Positions 47,000 through 58,500 are shown, numbered from the stretch's first letter. The stretch is 64,000 nt of DNA from Paracyclopina nana (GCA_019096065.1 JAGUCH010000001.1:14942001-15006000); one strand, 5' to 3'. Program-made: numbers and translations. The notes: a model not told the origin generated them from the sequence alone.

Positions 47000-48979
47000 A
47001 CCATTGAAATAGAAAATTATTTTGTTGTAAGCTATCATTGCGTACAATCATTGTAACACTGTTTTCATACGTTTGAATTAAAGTGGCTTACGGTAGCATC
47101 AGCTAAGCGCCATCTAGATTTTGGCTTGATTTTGGAATTTGGCTTGATTTTGACTAGCAACACTAGACCGATTTCATATAACAAGCAAGACAAATGTAGT
47201 TCGGTAAACTGACGCGAGAGCATTTTGGCGTCGGTAGTGCACAGGGTGACCAGATGTGGCTATTTATAGCCAAAGTGGCTATTTTCACTTAATAAACGCT
47301 TGAAAATCATCAAAAAAGCAGGGAAAAAATGAAATTTGCAAAAATGGCTGACTTTTTTAGAAATCTTTTGCCACCATTATAAGAAGAAAATCATAATTAA
47401 ATACTTGATTTCATCCACAACAATTCCCAAAAACGGTAAATTTTTTCATGATAACTAATATTATCTCGAAAATTCATAAAAATGTGGCTATTTTTTACCA
47501 ATTTGTGGCTATTTTGAGCAATTTTTCTGAGATAGCCAAACGTGGCTATTTTAGGGGAAAATCTGGCTACAACCCACTCAAATTTTCTGGTCACCCTGGT
47601 AGTGCAGTGGTCAGGGCGGGCTTACTTGGCTCAAGATGCCAAAACACGCTTTTAAAAAGCAATTCACTCTTAGGCCTAATTCAGATCCTCTTTTCCATAC
47701 ACTGATTTTGAAGGCGAAAAATGAAGTTTTTTCTTCAATATTTGCAATGTAACGTACTGAATTTTGCGGAGACCTCAGCGAGTAATCTGCCCCCTAAAAT
47801 TCCGTGTCGCCATCTTGCGGAATTTTGAGTCCCTAATAAAGCCCAAATAATTCTTTTAACAGCTGGCTCTATTCTAACACTTCTGAAAATGAGCCTGTCA
47901 TGGCTATTTTGAAGATTTTCTGGCTCCTTCAGCCGCTAGTAGAAGTTTTTTTTCAAATTAGCGTGCCGTCATTTTCGCCACTCTTTCGAGTTTTGACTAG
48001 GTAATCCGAATCCGGAAAAGGCGGGAAAATTTAGGTAAAGCGTTTTTCAAATTTCAAATGACATCATAAAGCGCAAAAAAGACGCCGAGCTCCAAACTTA
48101 CCCAATCGCCAGAGCTATTCGCAAGAGTCGATCGTTCACCAAAAAAACAAGTTGACGATTTTGATGGCAGTCTTTTGTTAGCAGCAAAGCTCAGCACTCA
48201 GTAGTCAAGATAAGCCCACTACAATCAGAACAAGGCGCCGGTCACGCGCGCGCGGACGCTTTGGCATGTCATGATATGAAGCACTACGCTCAGTACTGTC
48301 TCTGTGTCTCAGCGCAGCTAGTAGATAGTTTTGCATGCCAGTTACTAAACTCGACTCCCCAGCTTTTCAAACGGTAGCATATTAGAGCAATTCTCTCAAC
48401 CTTTCGTGGCGTTGGCTAAACCAACATTACGATAAAAATTCGAGCTGGCGCTAGTTTTTTAAAAGTTTCTTTGATATGATTTGATTCAGATGATAAGAAA
48501 CCGACTTTTCTATTTATTTCCTCGTTGTTGTTTTTTTGAAAAGCTAATAGATAATTCTGAAACATCCAGAAACAGCAAAAATATAGATTATTTCACTTCA
48601 CGAGGAAAGCTTACAAAAATTAAGATTTTTCTGTAATTTTTTTTATATACCGCTTCGTATACCACACAATTTCTTTTTTCCGATGACACTCTTGGAGTCG
48701 ATAATTTACATTTCAAAGCCTTAGTATCTTCGTAATTACATAAATATGAGATTATTGTTGTATACAAGATGATCTATGTTGTATAATTGTCGTATCAGGC
48801 AAAGCGGGTTTTAAAGTGAATTGGGCCTCATCCATGCCTCACAGTTGAGAGAAATATGCTTTCCTTTTAATTTCCCTTTGATTATAAATTACGACAAGGT
48901 ATGGGAGATTGGCTCAATGCACTTTTGGTAGCCTGGCTGGACACTCAAAAATTTTTATCTGCTCCATTTCACCTATAAA
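47000..48979. other. Intergenic region with a hAT-type element
   Basis: Holds the non-autonomous element at 47242-47598, a GCGCCATCTAG box at 47107, and further GGCTATTTT words outside the element (near 47900). Otherwise AT-rich with no supported gene. Confidence 0.5.
47242..47598. mobile_element. Non-autonomous hAT-type transposon (357 bp)
   Basis: Terminal inverted repeats CAGGGTGACCAGA (47242-47254) and TCTGGTCACCCTG (47586-47598) are exact reverse complements of 13 bases, flanked by identical 8-bp target duplications GTAGTGCA (47234-47241 and 47599-47606). An 8-bp duplication with CAGGG-type termini is characteristic of the hAT superfamily. The interior repeats GTGGCTATTTT several times in both halves, resembling the subterminal transposase-binding repeats of hAT elements. 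No transposase is encoded. Confidence 0.9.
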
Positions 48980-49983
48980 ATGTTGACTCAATCCACAGCT
49001 ACGGCCATTATGCTAGGCATTTTTGGTGTTAGTGGAGTGGTATCTTCATTCCTTTGCTTAATTTACATAGTCTATAGACTGAAACTAAACCACTACATCA
49101 AGCGAATCCTTCTCGCGCACACCGTGCAAAATCTCATAGCGCAGCTAATAATTGGCTGCAGTCTCGTTTTGGTGCTTGCTTTTCGCATCCAAAACTTCAC
49201 CACGTGCTCCCTGTTTTATGGGCCCGTCATAGTGACACTAACAGGAGGCCACATTATGGCTGCTTTGATAGCTGTGATTAGGTAATTCAAAAGACTTACG
49301 AAAAACTGCTTGAAAGTTTAACAGTGCTCAATTTCAGGTATCACATGGCCTCAAACACTGCCAATAACGTCAATATCAACCACCAGTACATTGACATCCT
49401 GACCTTCGGTGTCATGGTGGGTCACTTCATTTTGCATGTGGTCTTCTTCACACTGAATGGAGTTCTGCCGAATGGAGTCTACTTGATGATTTCCAATTGT
49501 GCACGAATAGAGAATGGAGGGAACAAGGAAATTCTTGGAGCCCACGTCATCTTGATTATGGCTGCATTGGCTGTGGGCACACTCTATGATGCCAAAATGG
49601 TGAAACTGGTGAGAGCCCAGGCCAAGGTTGAGCCCATTAGGTTGGTATCATGGCAGCCTCCCCGAAGAACCCAAAATGACTCGCAGGAAATCAAGGATAC
49701 GATTCCAGTCAATGCTACCATTCTGTCATCTTCAAGCATGGTAGCGAACTTGATCATCACAGGATTCCTGTACAAATTGAACGTGGCCTCGCACATAGTG
49801 GTCCTCACAATGGCTTTGATGCTGTGGTCCATCATTCAGATGCCTCTGATTTTGAGCCTAACGGTGAAATCTCAGCATAAGAAAACAGGAGCAGCAAGGC
49901 CAGAAATTCCACGGAGTCTCCAATTCCATGAGAGAGATGAAGATGCTTCGAGCAGAGCCACACAAAGTTCACCTCGATACTAA
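48980..49983 (+). CDS. Orphan seven-transmembrane receptor (divergent, rhodopsin-like)
   Basis: Exons 48980-49281 and 49338-49983 join in frame (AG|G, Arg) into 315 residues. Seven hydrophobic helices are visible at about residues 8-31, 42-66, 76-100, 120-143, 161-186, 240-258 and 265-285. Helix 3 ends IRYHMA at the place of the DRY motif, with only the Arg-Tyr kept. Cys77 at the top of helix 3 and Cys in the loop after helix 4 could form the usual disulphide. The N terminus is very short, the tail basic then Ser-rich. I cannot assign a ligand or subfamily. The single intron falls right at the RY motif. Neighbours include two small secreted protein genes, so peptide sensing is conceivable but unproven. 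Confidence 0.75.
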
Positions 49984-49986
49984 CAA

Positions 49987-49992
49987 AATAAA
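49987..49992 (+). terminator. Polyadenylation signal of the receptor gene
   Basis: AATAAA only four bases after the TAA stop. If used the 3' UTR is very short; other AATAAA words lie further downstream. Confidence 0.35.
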
Positions 49993-51010
49993 TATTATCA
50001 CGATCATCTAATGGCTTAATCAGCAGAAATTAGAGGTGATTTCCAAAATCAAGTGTGTACATACTATGTGTACTATGAATTTTATTCATGCTTTTTAAAA
50101 CTATTACTGTGTTGATGTTGTGTAGCAATTCATTTCATAATAAAAATAGAAAAGGACAAGTAATACATGAACTACAATATGGCGAAATAAACTTAGATTA
50201 CGTGCACATTTTAAAGATAAATACACCACATACTTTTTGTATAAGTTTTTTCAATTTGGTGGAATAGAATAATCCCTTGGTACACTATTCCGTTTATAAA
50301 CTTGGTCTGTAAGCCACTCTGAGATAGCATGGAATGCGTGCGAGCAGGTTCTCAGGAAGGATCCACCCAATTCATCTTGAAAGTGATTAATTGTATCCAA
50401 TTTGCCCAACCTGACAAATGTTTGTGCCTTGACATTCTTCAGCTAATCAAGCTCTGAGAGGCAAGGAAACACAAACATTTTAAGTTGTGATCCTTAAGTT
50501 GTACTCATAAATCAAAATCTAATATATGAAACACGCAAAGGCCCAGATCGCCAAATCAGTTATTGGCAATATTACGGCCAAATATTAATATACAAAAATG
50601 CCAATTTATGCCTTTTTCGCTATTTTTCCAGTTTTAAAATAAGCCACAATCGACTTAAATAGAAGACAATACTTGATAAAGATCATTAAATTTGTAACCT
50701 TTATTGCAAGTTGCATTGCATTATAATAATATGCAGGTGAACAGGCCCTAAATGTTAGGATATATAATTACGAGTATTGTTTCAGCAGCATTGTTCTTTA
50801 AAGCCCTGTATTCTATGTATACAACAACCATCCTGACAACGCGGCCTCATTTTAAAGGAAATTAGCTCACTCTCTCTCGTGTGGAAGGTGCACGATGTAG
50901 TTGAATTTGGAAAGCCTTTTGTAATGAAGTCACATTGTTTTTCAGAAAAATGAGCATGTAACGACGGCTTTCGCTGGCTCCATTCAAACTGAAGAGGCCG
51001 GCGAGGCAAG
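49993..51010. other. AT-rich intergenic spacer
   Basis: About 1 kb of AT-rich DNA between the orphan receptor and the secreted precursor gene. No coding region or recognisable element. Confidence 0.5.
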
Positions 51011-52701
51011 ATGTCAAGAGCGGCCACATTTTTCTGCTTAGCCATTGGCCTCACCAAAGCCTTGGGGATTTTCGATCCTCTATCCGAAGAATTTTTGGTG
51101 GACGAAGGTAGAAACGAGATTCTCCCTCCCAATTCTGTCACTTATGACGATGCTCATGCGAACCCATGCCCTCAGTTCGAGTATCCCATAATCATCCCTC
51201 CCTCAAGGTAAGTAAAATGTATTACTATTAGCTGAGACGGCTGAGCAGTACATAAGCTCCGACCTCATAATTTCCATGATGCTCTTTGATTCGCATGATG
51301 ATAATGAACATTATCCATCTACAAGTGGATAATGATCATTATATCTCAATTGATCTGTGCGCCATCTATTTCATATCCGTATAAAAGAAAAGGCAGCAGA
51401 GGGTGGCAAGAATCGAACCTGGGTCAGCCAATTAAGGCGCCGAAGCTCTACCACTGAGCTATCAGTTTAACCATAAAATTAATGCTGTGCTAGCTGTAAT
51501 AAAGAGGCTAGACTGATGGGCCAACTAGCGAGCGCAGCAAAAACATGGCCGTACGGGCCGGCGCGGCATGCTGGCAAGACGCAACGGCGCAACTGGCGCA
51601 TGTTGATGGCTAGATCGCTGGGTCAGCTTTGATGAGCTCACGTTTGCTATCTGCAATAGGGCGAATCGCAAAATTTAAGGCATATCTTGCAAAAATCATG
51701 CCTAAAAAACGTTCTTAAATTTAATATTAGCCAATGCTTGAAATGTTGGGGGGCAGCTAATAGTAATAGGATTATACACCTCTAGGCTGTCGGATAACAC
51801 TCATTATTTTTTAGCGTCGCGTGCCAATCACTCGTTCGCTCCGCTCACTCGTGATCTGTCACTTGACGCTAAAAAATAATTCGTGTTATCCTCCAGCCTA
51901 GAGGTGTATAATCCTATATTGTAAGTAAAATGTATTGTAGGCATTTTCCACTCCAGAGCATTGCCTAACTTTAGGCATAAAAGTTCGTGCCGTGCTGAAT
52001 GCAACCATGTATGTCCGGCTATTAAATGCTGGCTGATTTGTGACATTATGTCGTCTCTTACTTTTAGCTTTTGTCTGATTCATAGCATAGCCAGAACAAT
52101 ATAAAAGTCTTTGAGCCACACTCAGTTGACCAATTCAAAGGATTCTAGAATTTAGTACTTTAAATTTTAAAAGTATAGATGGAAATGACGAATGAGCAAT
52201 GATGATCTCCATGGAATCGTCGTTTCCTTGGCTAACTTACTCTCTTTATGAAATGTTTTATGGCTCAATTATACTTGCCTAGTCAAAACCCTCAGAGAGC
52301 ATCTAAGCATAGCAATTCTAAGTAGCTCTTCTACCAGCATTGTATTCATTCGAGTTCTATTTAGGAATTCTTTGGGTAACCTGTTCCAAAATTTCGGAGA
52401 GATGAGTTTGAAGGCGAAACGCTACAATCCACTTGTTCGCCCTTGGCCAAAACGCTACAACCCTCTAATTCGCCCTTGGCCGAAAAGTGACGAAGGATCG
52501 CAGAGTAAAATCGAGGCTACAAAGTCAACTGACCTTGTGAATATTCTGCCAGATGGGGATGTGTGTTTGGTGGGGAAGAAACTGAATTTCCGCATCCCAA
52601 TGCAAGGCTCCGGAGGATTGTTTCCCTACGTGGTGGTTTTGAGGCGTTTACTGCATCGGATTTGCCCTCAAAATGTAGGATGTGTGATCAATCAGCCCTG
52701 A
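51011..52701 (+). CDS. Secreted precursor with two KR-flanked YNPL(V/I)RPWP repeats (candidate neuropeptide precursor)
   Basis: Exons 51011-51207 and 52365-52701 are joined in frame (AG|G) across a 1.16-kb intron; 177 residues. An N-terminal hydrophobic segment (ATFFCLAIGLTKALG) is a plausible signal peptide. In exon 2 an 11-codon unit is repeated in tandem at 52417-52449 and 52450-52482: KRYNPLVRPWP then KRYNPLIRPWP, followed by K. The Lys-Arg pairs are classical convertase sites and would release nine-residue peptides starting with Tyr. Of five base differences between units, four are synonymous and one is Val/Ile, so the peptide appears to be under selection. A later GKK (amidation-type site) and RR occur. 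One Cys in exon 1 and three in exon 2 could form disulphides. I know no family with this motif. ATTAAA at 52786 may end the transcript. Convergent with the TRPA gene. Confidence 0.7.
51400..51468 (-). repeat. tRNA-like sequence (SINE head or tRNA pseudogene)
   Basis: On the - strand, an A box TAGCTCAGTGGTAGAGC (51445-51461) and a B box GGTTCGATTC (51410-51419) are spaced as in tRNA genes. The anticodon arm reduces to GCC-TTAATT-GGC, the T stem has mismatches and no acceptor stem forms, so it is not a working tRNA. RNA polymerase III promoter boxes without tRNA folding are typical of tRNA-derived SINEs. Confidence 0.6.
51766..51917. repeat. Long imperfect foldback at the end of the insertion
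   Basis: Arms 51766-51789 and 51894-51917 are a perfect 24-bp inverted repeat (ATAGGATTATACACCTCTAG and on). The next ~27 bases of each arm match at all but two positions. The loop is about 60-70 bases. MITE-like. Confidence 0.75.
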
Positions 52702-52765
52702 TCTTGCCTACAAGAAAGTTAGAATAGACTTCGATTTGGCTCGGCAAGCTTGTCAACTTTCATCG

Positions 52766-52771
52766 TTTATT
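52766..52771 (-). terminator. Polyadenylation signal of the TRPA-like gene
   Basis: TTTATT on the + strand, read as AATAAA on the - strand, about 85 bases past the channel's stop. It overlaps the zone where the convergent precursor gene probably ends. Confidence 0.5.
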
Positions 52772-52853
52772 ACACACGTACTATAATTAAACTATGATAT
52801 CAATCCTGAACTTGTTAATAACGACCACACAGTTACAGTAGTACTCATTAAAC

Positions 52854-55579
52854 TCATGTGCTAACTTTGCTTAGTAGCATATTAAACGTTTCTCTCTCCT
52901 CTTCGGCCACCAATTCAAGAATTATTTTTTTGGCCTCCGAATTGATGGACTCTTCTGTCACGAGCACATCTGAATTCGGGGCAATTTTACCTCTGCAAAA
53001 GATTTTTTGAAATGTTTTCTTGATCGAAAACGACCTTTTTCTGTTTGGATAGAGGACTAATTTGCGACTGTTTTCATTAGCAAACACCTTGAACCTCTTG
53101 CCCCAGCGTAGCATTTTTTGGGTGACCAGGAACTCTTCGATGTAGTTGATTTTCACCATCATTTCCATCCACGTGAGATCAGAAGAGGCGTTGGATATTT
53201 CCTGAACGTCCATGAGAGCCATGCCAGTTAGCAAATTCATCATCACAAGCACGATGAAGTAGACAAAAAACAGAAATGTCAGGTGGTTGAACACCAGAAA
53301 TTTTCCACTCTGGAACGGGAAGTCTCCATATTCCAGTTCACCAACAAACATTGCAAACGTTTTTAATGGGACTCTGTAGTAAAAGTGGAAAGGAGACTCG
53401 GATTCCTGCTCGTGGCCATGCTCGTCCAAAAAATCATCATGCAGTTGGATGTAAAACGTTAGCATAAATCCTAGCAAGATGATGACATGCACCTAAAAAA
53501 CAAAAAAATTAAAGACATACGTATTTTGATTAAAAATCTCTGATCCTCTTACTTTGAAGAAGTTAAAAATAGACCTTGAGACCACTTCAGTCCACGTTAT
53601 CATGGCAGCTAATGTTCGGTTGGTAAGGTGATTTCTCAGAATGAAGCAAATATCAAAACAAGCCACGAGGATATAGAATCCTGATACATCCCTATTGAAG
53701 GGGTCATTTGATTTGGTACAAATCATCAAGGGAACTATAACGAGGTTGTTACAAGCTGTGAGCTTGGACTCTCCTTGCTCCCACACCGTCCCCCAATTGC
53801 CCATTGTTATGCTCATGTCCTTCTTGGCCAAGATCATGAGGATGAAGCCACTTCTTAGCAAATTGAGAATCCACGAGCCCATAAATAGGAGCCATGAATA
53901 ATGCCTGAACGTGTCCGGGCAGCAGGTTCTGGAGCAGAATAAGTTTACTGATGCACCTGTTGTCTTTGTGCCCTCGTCGTAGTTGCAATAAAGTGATGCT
54001 CCTCCATACGCTGACATTACATATGCAATCCCACAAAGGTGCTGGAGTAATTTGATTGCCGACAGAACGACGAAAAACCTCCATATCTTTTGCCATTTCC
54101 GCCTGCATAGTATTTTTGTCGTAATTCAATTTTTGATGGCACTTTAATTAATAAGGAGCAGTAATACGAACCAAATTACAGAAGATATAATAGGATGGTC
54201 AAACAAATCCCTGTGGACATCTTTGATTCTGCCAAGATAGTCCAGCTCCGGAATGTTACGACGGGATTTCGCCTGTTTCTGTTCGTCCAGAGTCATCATC
54301 TCCATATCGCAATCTTTTGTTTCGTTCAAATGAGGAAAAAAGTAATCAGTTTGAAGAGTGAGCTTGAAATCAGCCCTCGTCGTCAATCCTACATGAGAGA
54401 AACAATCCCTTCTGTAAAAGAGGATTAACTGATTCTACTTGTAAAGGTACCTTGGAAATGGATTTGCTTGTTCAAAAATTCCCTCACTGTTTCGGTGTCC
54501 ATATGGCTAATTGGAATATCCTCATTTTTATTCAAAACAAAGAGACTTTTTTCTGCTCCATGTTGAAGTAGAAGTTTCGCCAGAGCCTGGCCATGATGCT
54601 CAGTGGCATAATGCAATGGTGTGTTTTTCCTAGGCAAATCTTGGTCATTGATAAGCTTGGCAATTTCCACCTTGGATCTCGTTGCAAAAAATTGCTCCAG
54701 CATGGTATAAGTGTCCGTCAGCAAATTCCAGTCAATCGCTTTTTCAGCCCAATCAATGGCCTCGTCGTACGCCTTTTTGCTAGCAATCAATGCATGCAGG
54801 ATATTCATCGACTTTCCAGCATCAGGAAATATCTTCTGAGTGATGTTCAAGTCACCTCTCGCGATTAGCTTTGCAAAGACCTCAACTCTTAGATTCGTGG
54901 CAGCCTCAAAAACAGGTGGATAAGGATTGGCATTTGAGGCCAAATTGACGTCAATATGTTCTTCATTTAGAAGGTGAAGGACAGTTTTCGTGGAGTTCAG
55001 TTTTATTGCGTATTGCAGGCAAGTTCCATGTGGTCCTTCCATGTTCACTTCATGTGGCTTCATGTTATTTCTGATCCACTCAACATCATCATTGGAAATG
55101 GCTTCCCATACCATTAATGAATTGCCTCCAGTAAACTTTTGCAGGTACTGAATGAGGCTCTCATTTTGCACGCTTTGGGCTTTATCAAGTGCGGTCTCCC
55201 CAAATTGGTCAATCGCACCCAATTCCAGCTCAACAAAGTCCTCCAGAAATCTGAATGTAGCAGTCACCTCTTCTTGGCTTTCCCTATTCATTGCGAGTAA
55301 ATGGTGGGGAAAACGTTTACCCGAGTCTCTTTGGTGCCAGAGTGAACTGAGATCAGAGGTTGCTTGTGAAGCTTCTTTTACCAAAAATTCAAGAATTTCC
55401 CTATGGAAGTGCTCACACGCCATATGGAATGAGCTCCGGACTTTGAGGTCATTCCACAAAAAAGCCGGATTTTCTCCATTCGGTTGAACTAAGGATTTGA
55501 CCAGGTCAAAATCCTTCTTTTTAATTGCACTGAACAGTGCGTTCATTTTGACTACACTAATTTTATCAACTTCCTTCAT
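52854..55579 (-). CDS. TRPA-like ankyrin-repeat cation channel
   Basis: Four exons on the - strand: 54451-55579, 54172-54388, 53553-54102, 52854-53492; all phases consistent; 844 residues. Residues 1-380 contain ankyrin-type repeats (for example TPLHYATEHHGQALAKLLLQ). Six membrane helices follow from about residue 440: S1 near WQKIWRFFVVLSAIKLL, S2 near SWLLFMGSWILNLL, S5 near VIILLGFMLTFYI, S6 near FFVYFIVLVMMNLLTGMAL. The pore loop reads FAMFVGELEYGDF, and the GE(L/I)xY/F form is typical of the TRPA subfamily (TRPA1, painless, pyrexia). The C-terminal cytoplasmic tail is about 120 residues. Probably a plasma-membrane sensory channel for heat, irritants or touch; the exact member cannot be named. 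The ATG at 55579 opens the frame; no upstream in-frame exon was found. Confidence 0.88.
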
Positions 55580-58500
55580 GACGATAACTGAATCGTATTA
55601 TAGTCAGAGGAGAAAGGTTGCGAGACCGCGGAGAGAATACTTCCCATTTTATGCAATGCATTACGAATTTTCTCGGAAGTTCTGGCACCAATTTACTCAA
55701 ACTGACGTTTTTAGCCTGAAACTGTCAGGTTTTTCAACTATTCGAAGGACAAAGTAACAATTATCGAGAGGTAGGTTTTTGTTTCGTTTTTCCCGAGGAG
55801 CCATCGTGAAATTGTGATTGGCCACCCACATTGAGTCGTCACAAGTATTTTTGTCACTGGTGGTAGAAGCCATTTTTGTGCCCCCTGCAGTGCATTGAAA
55901 AATTCCACTGGAAATCAGGAGTGAGCACGCGATGAGATTTCGTATATAGAAGTAAACTAGCATATAATGGTGTCGTTGGACCGCAAACTTTTCAACGGTA
56001 ATTGACTCTGCGCGATGGATTTTGAAGTTGTTGCAATTATGCTGCGTTGTTGGTGAGCTCTGATTCGGCTGAGCAATTTCACTCTAATGATATTTCACTT
56101 AAGCTTTTTTTTATCTGCAGAAAAAATCCACTACTACTATGATGATGAGTAGCTGTTAGTAGCTTCAAACGAAGATCAGATTGAGTCATGCTCCGCTAAC
56201 TTCTGCATTCAACCTCTCGTTGATGATTCACGCATGCTACGTATATAGTCATTTCGACGTGGTACTACTACATAGCAGTAATTTTTTAAATTGGTTCAGT
56301 TGAAAATGTGCCTTTATGTGGCCTAGATATTTCATAATTACCATCATCTTGGCAGTGAGAGTCTTCTTTGTGAAAGATTTATTATTTTCTGTTTAAAATT
56401 CGCTATTTGACATCAACTGAAAAACTGCTAGCATGAGTAGAAGTGACCATATCTTTAGACTTGTTGTAGCTGATAGAGTACGTTGTTTTGGTTTGCTGAC
56501 AGCAGCTGCTGAAGTTCACTGAATGAGCAAGAAATAGTAAGCCTCAATGTGGCCACTGCTACTACATGTGATGCTCATTAACCATTTGGGAGTGTTATGC
56601 AGAGAAGAGGCACCTGCAACTTCATCAGTCAGCAGCAAACCACGGCGTGAGTTACTGGCCAAAAAGCCCTGTGCTGATTGATGAGGTGCGGGCAGGGAGC
56701 AAAACTATCGAGCCACAACGTGGGTAAAGGTCTATTTACTCCCCAGAATGAACTTGCAGCTTCCACATTGAAGCATGACCCCTCTTTATACCACCATCGT
56801 TTCTGCGCCTTCATCATCCAGCTCTGAGGTCCAGAGTCATTCAGTTCATTCAGCAGAACTCTCGGCTAGCAAAGGTAAACGTGACAACGGCAATAATTTC
56901 TGACAGAGCTTATTTGCAGCATACTACCATATCGAGTGAAACCTCTAATTATTAGCAGGGACAGATGGAGCCGTAAATGAAGCATATGCATGTAATGAGA
57001 CCGGTTTTTGGACGAAATGCAAGCGTAATTATCGTTGGTAGCCTAGTCGTATACTATCTTCTCTAGTTGATAATGTAATTTTGCCGTTGGCCATTCACAC
57101 TTCTCACACTTGGCATGGCATTCGGAATGCCAAGACAAATATGGCTCTTTTTCCTAATAGATGAGTATCACGACTGTAATGCGCCTCTAATGTGAGCAAA
57201 AAAACTACCTCGTGTTTTTTCAATTCGTGTCCTCAAAAATCCACTTTAGCTTTTTGCAGGCGCTTTTTGTCGTTCAAAACAGATCTAATGCATATCTAGC
57301 TCGTTTACAGCCCTGTCGTGTCGACGTTGACGCAGGCCAAGCTAATAATTGGTACAAAATCACCTTGACAGTAAAATTGTGAGAATTCGATCACCAGTTT
57401 TTCTACCTGTCTGCCTTGCTGCATGCTGATCAGCAGAGGCCAGAAATGCACAAATCTGTCGAGCTCAAGTAGCTTTGGGTATAACCACTTGTGAAATATT
57501 CCAGAAGCCACATCCACTCGGCAAAATATGAATTTTATCTGGCACGAGGCTTCTTTGTCTCTATAGTTCACCTACAAAACGAAGAGTTATGGTTTCAGAT
57601 GATAAATACAGATAAGAGACTCCCATGCTGAATAATGGGAGCGCAAAACAGGATATTATTTTTCACTAGTTCAGATTCCAATCTCTCTGCTGCGGAGCAA
57701 AATGGCACAAAATAATCAATCAACTTTGGCAAAATACTAGTAGTCATGGTATTGCAAGGAGAGGGCCTTGACTTTGTTTTACCTTGGCTGCTGCTTCAGA
57801 AAATTGCCAAAGAAAATTCACTAAATATTTCTGCTGTGCTGTGCAGTCTATTAAGGCATAGTTGATAGAGTGCGGTGTGAAAATGTCAAGCCTAGATAGT
57901 TATGATAGCTCCTTATCACTCTCCTCGCCAAAAGTGGCTTTCTACATGCAAGCGCGTAGGATTTGAATTTACATGCTCTTATGCACTCAAAGCAGGTGTG
58001 CTAATTGAAAAATTACTCTTACGACCTTGTGAATTTAATCACCACCGTGGTGGTGGTGCAGTACCTCCCGCTAGAGGCTCATTATTATCTTTCCTCATTG
58101 CGCTTAATGTTCATTAATTATGGGAAGAGTCGGTAGAAGAGCAATTTTCAGCCCATTTTCGAAAGAAGGTCAGAATAGGCAAATCCCCTTTTAAAGCCTA
58201 GAGAAAACACAACGCAGATGAGGGGAGGAGAAAATTGAAAGTTGACAATATGGTGTGGAGATATTTTGTGCCAAGCTGCATACTGTAGTCGTATATGCCT
58301 ACATCATCGGTGTAGTGATGAGTTCACTCACATTTCTGGAGAGAGAAGCAGCAAGGCACTGCTATCAGCTGATCAGTAGGCGCGAGCCGCGCGCGCCAGT
58401 GCGCACCACCATCATTGTTGTTGGCCACTGTGCTCACGCAGTTTCAGCATTCAGTACTGACTAGCCCGGCATCAAACTCACAGCGTATTAAGCACATCAT

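Larger units (their letters stand above)
51208..51936. mobile_element. Insertion of about 697 bp flanked by a 16-bp direct repeat
   Basis: The sequence GTAAGTAAAATGTATT occurs at 51208-51223 and 51921-51936, immediately flanking 51224-51920. An 11-bp inverted pair, ACTATTAGCTG (51224-51234) and CAGCTAATAGT (51754-51764), marks one internal unit. A foldback follows at 51766-51917. A tRNA-like segment lies at 51400-51468 on the - strand. Together this looks like a mobile insertion, possibly composite or SINE-derived. No protein is encoded. Class not determined. Confidence 0.75.
51208..52364 (+). other. Intron enlarged by an insertion
   Basis: 1.16-kb intron in a gene set where most introns near it are 50-80 bases. 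Its first 16 bases, including the splice donor, recur at 51921-51936 after a ~697-base insertion. The rest, to the acceptor TTCTATTTAG, is AT-rich and unremarkable. Confidence 0.7.

Noticed and set aside
51400-51468. Functional tRNA gene
   Set aside because: A and B boxes are good, but the acceptor stem does not form, the anticodon arm is short and the T stem is mismatched. Kept as a tRNA-like repeat.
55697-55963. 88-codon - strand frame with signal-peptide-like start
   Set aside because: Plausible hydrophobic leader, but no recognisable mature domain and no supporting splice or polyadenylation context. Could also be a 5' exon of the adjacent channel gene.
57305-57571. 88-codon - strand frame preceded by an acceptor-like TTTTGTAG
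   Set aside because: Composition resembles protein, but no partner exon or family could be found. A chance frame is equally likely.
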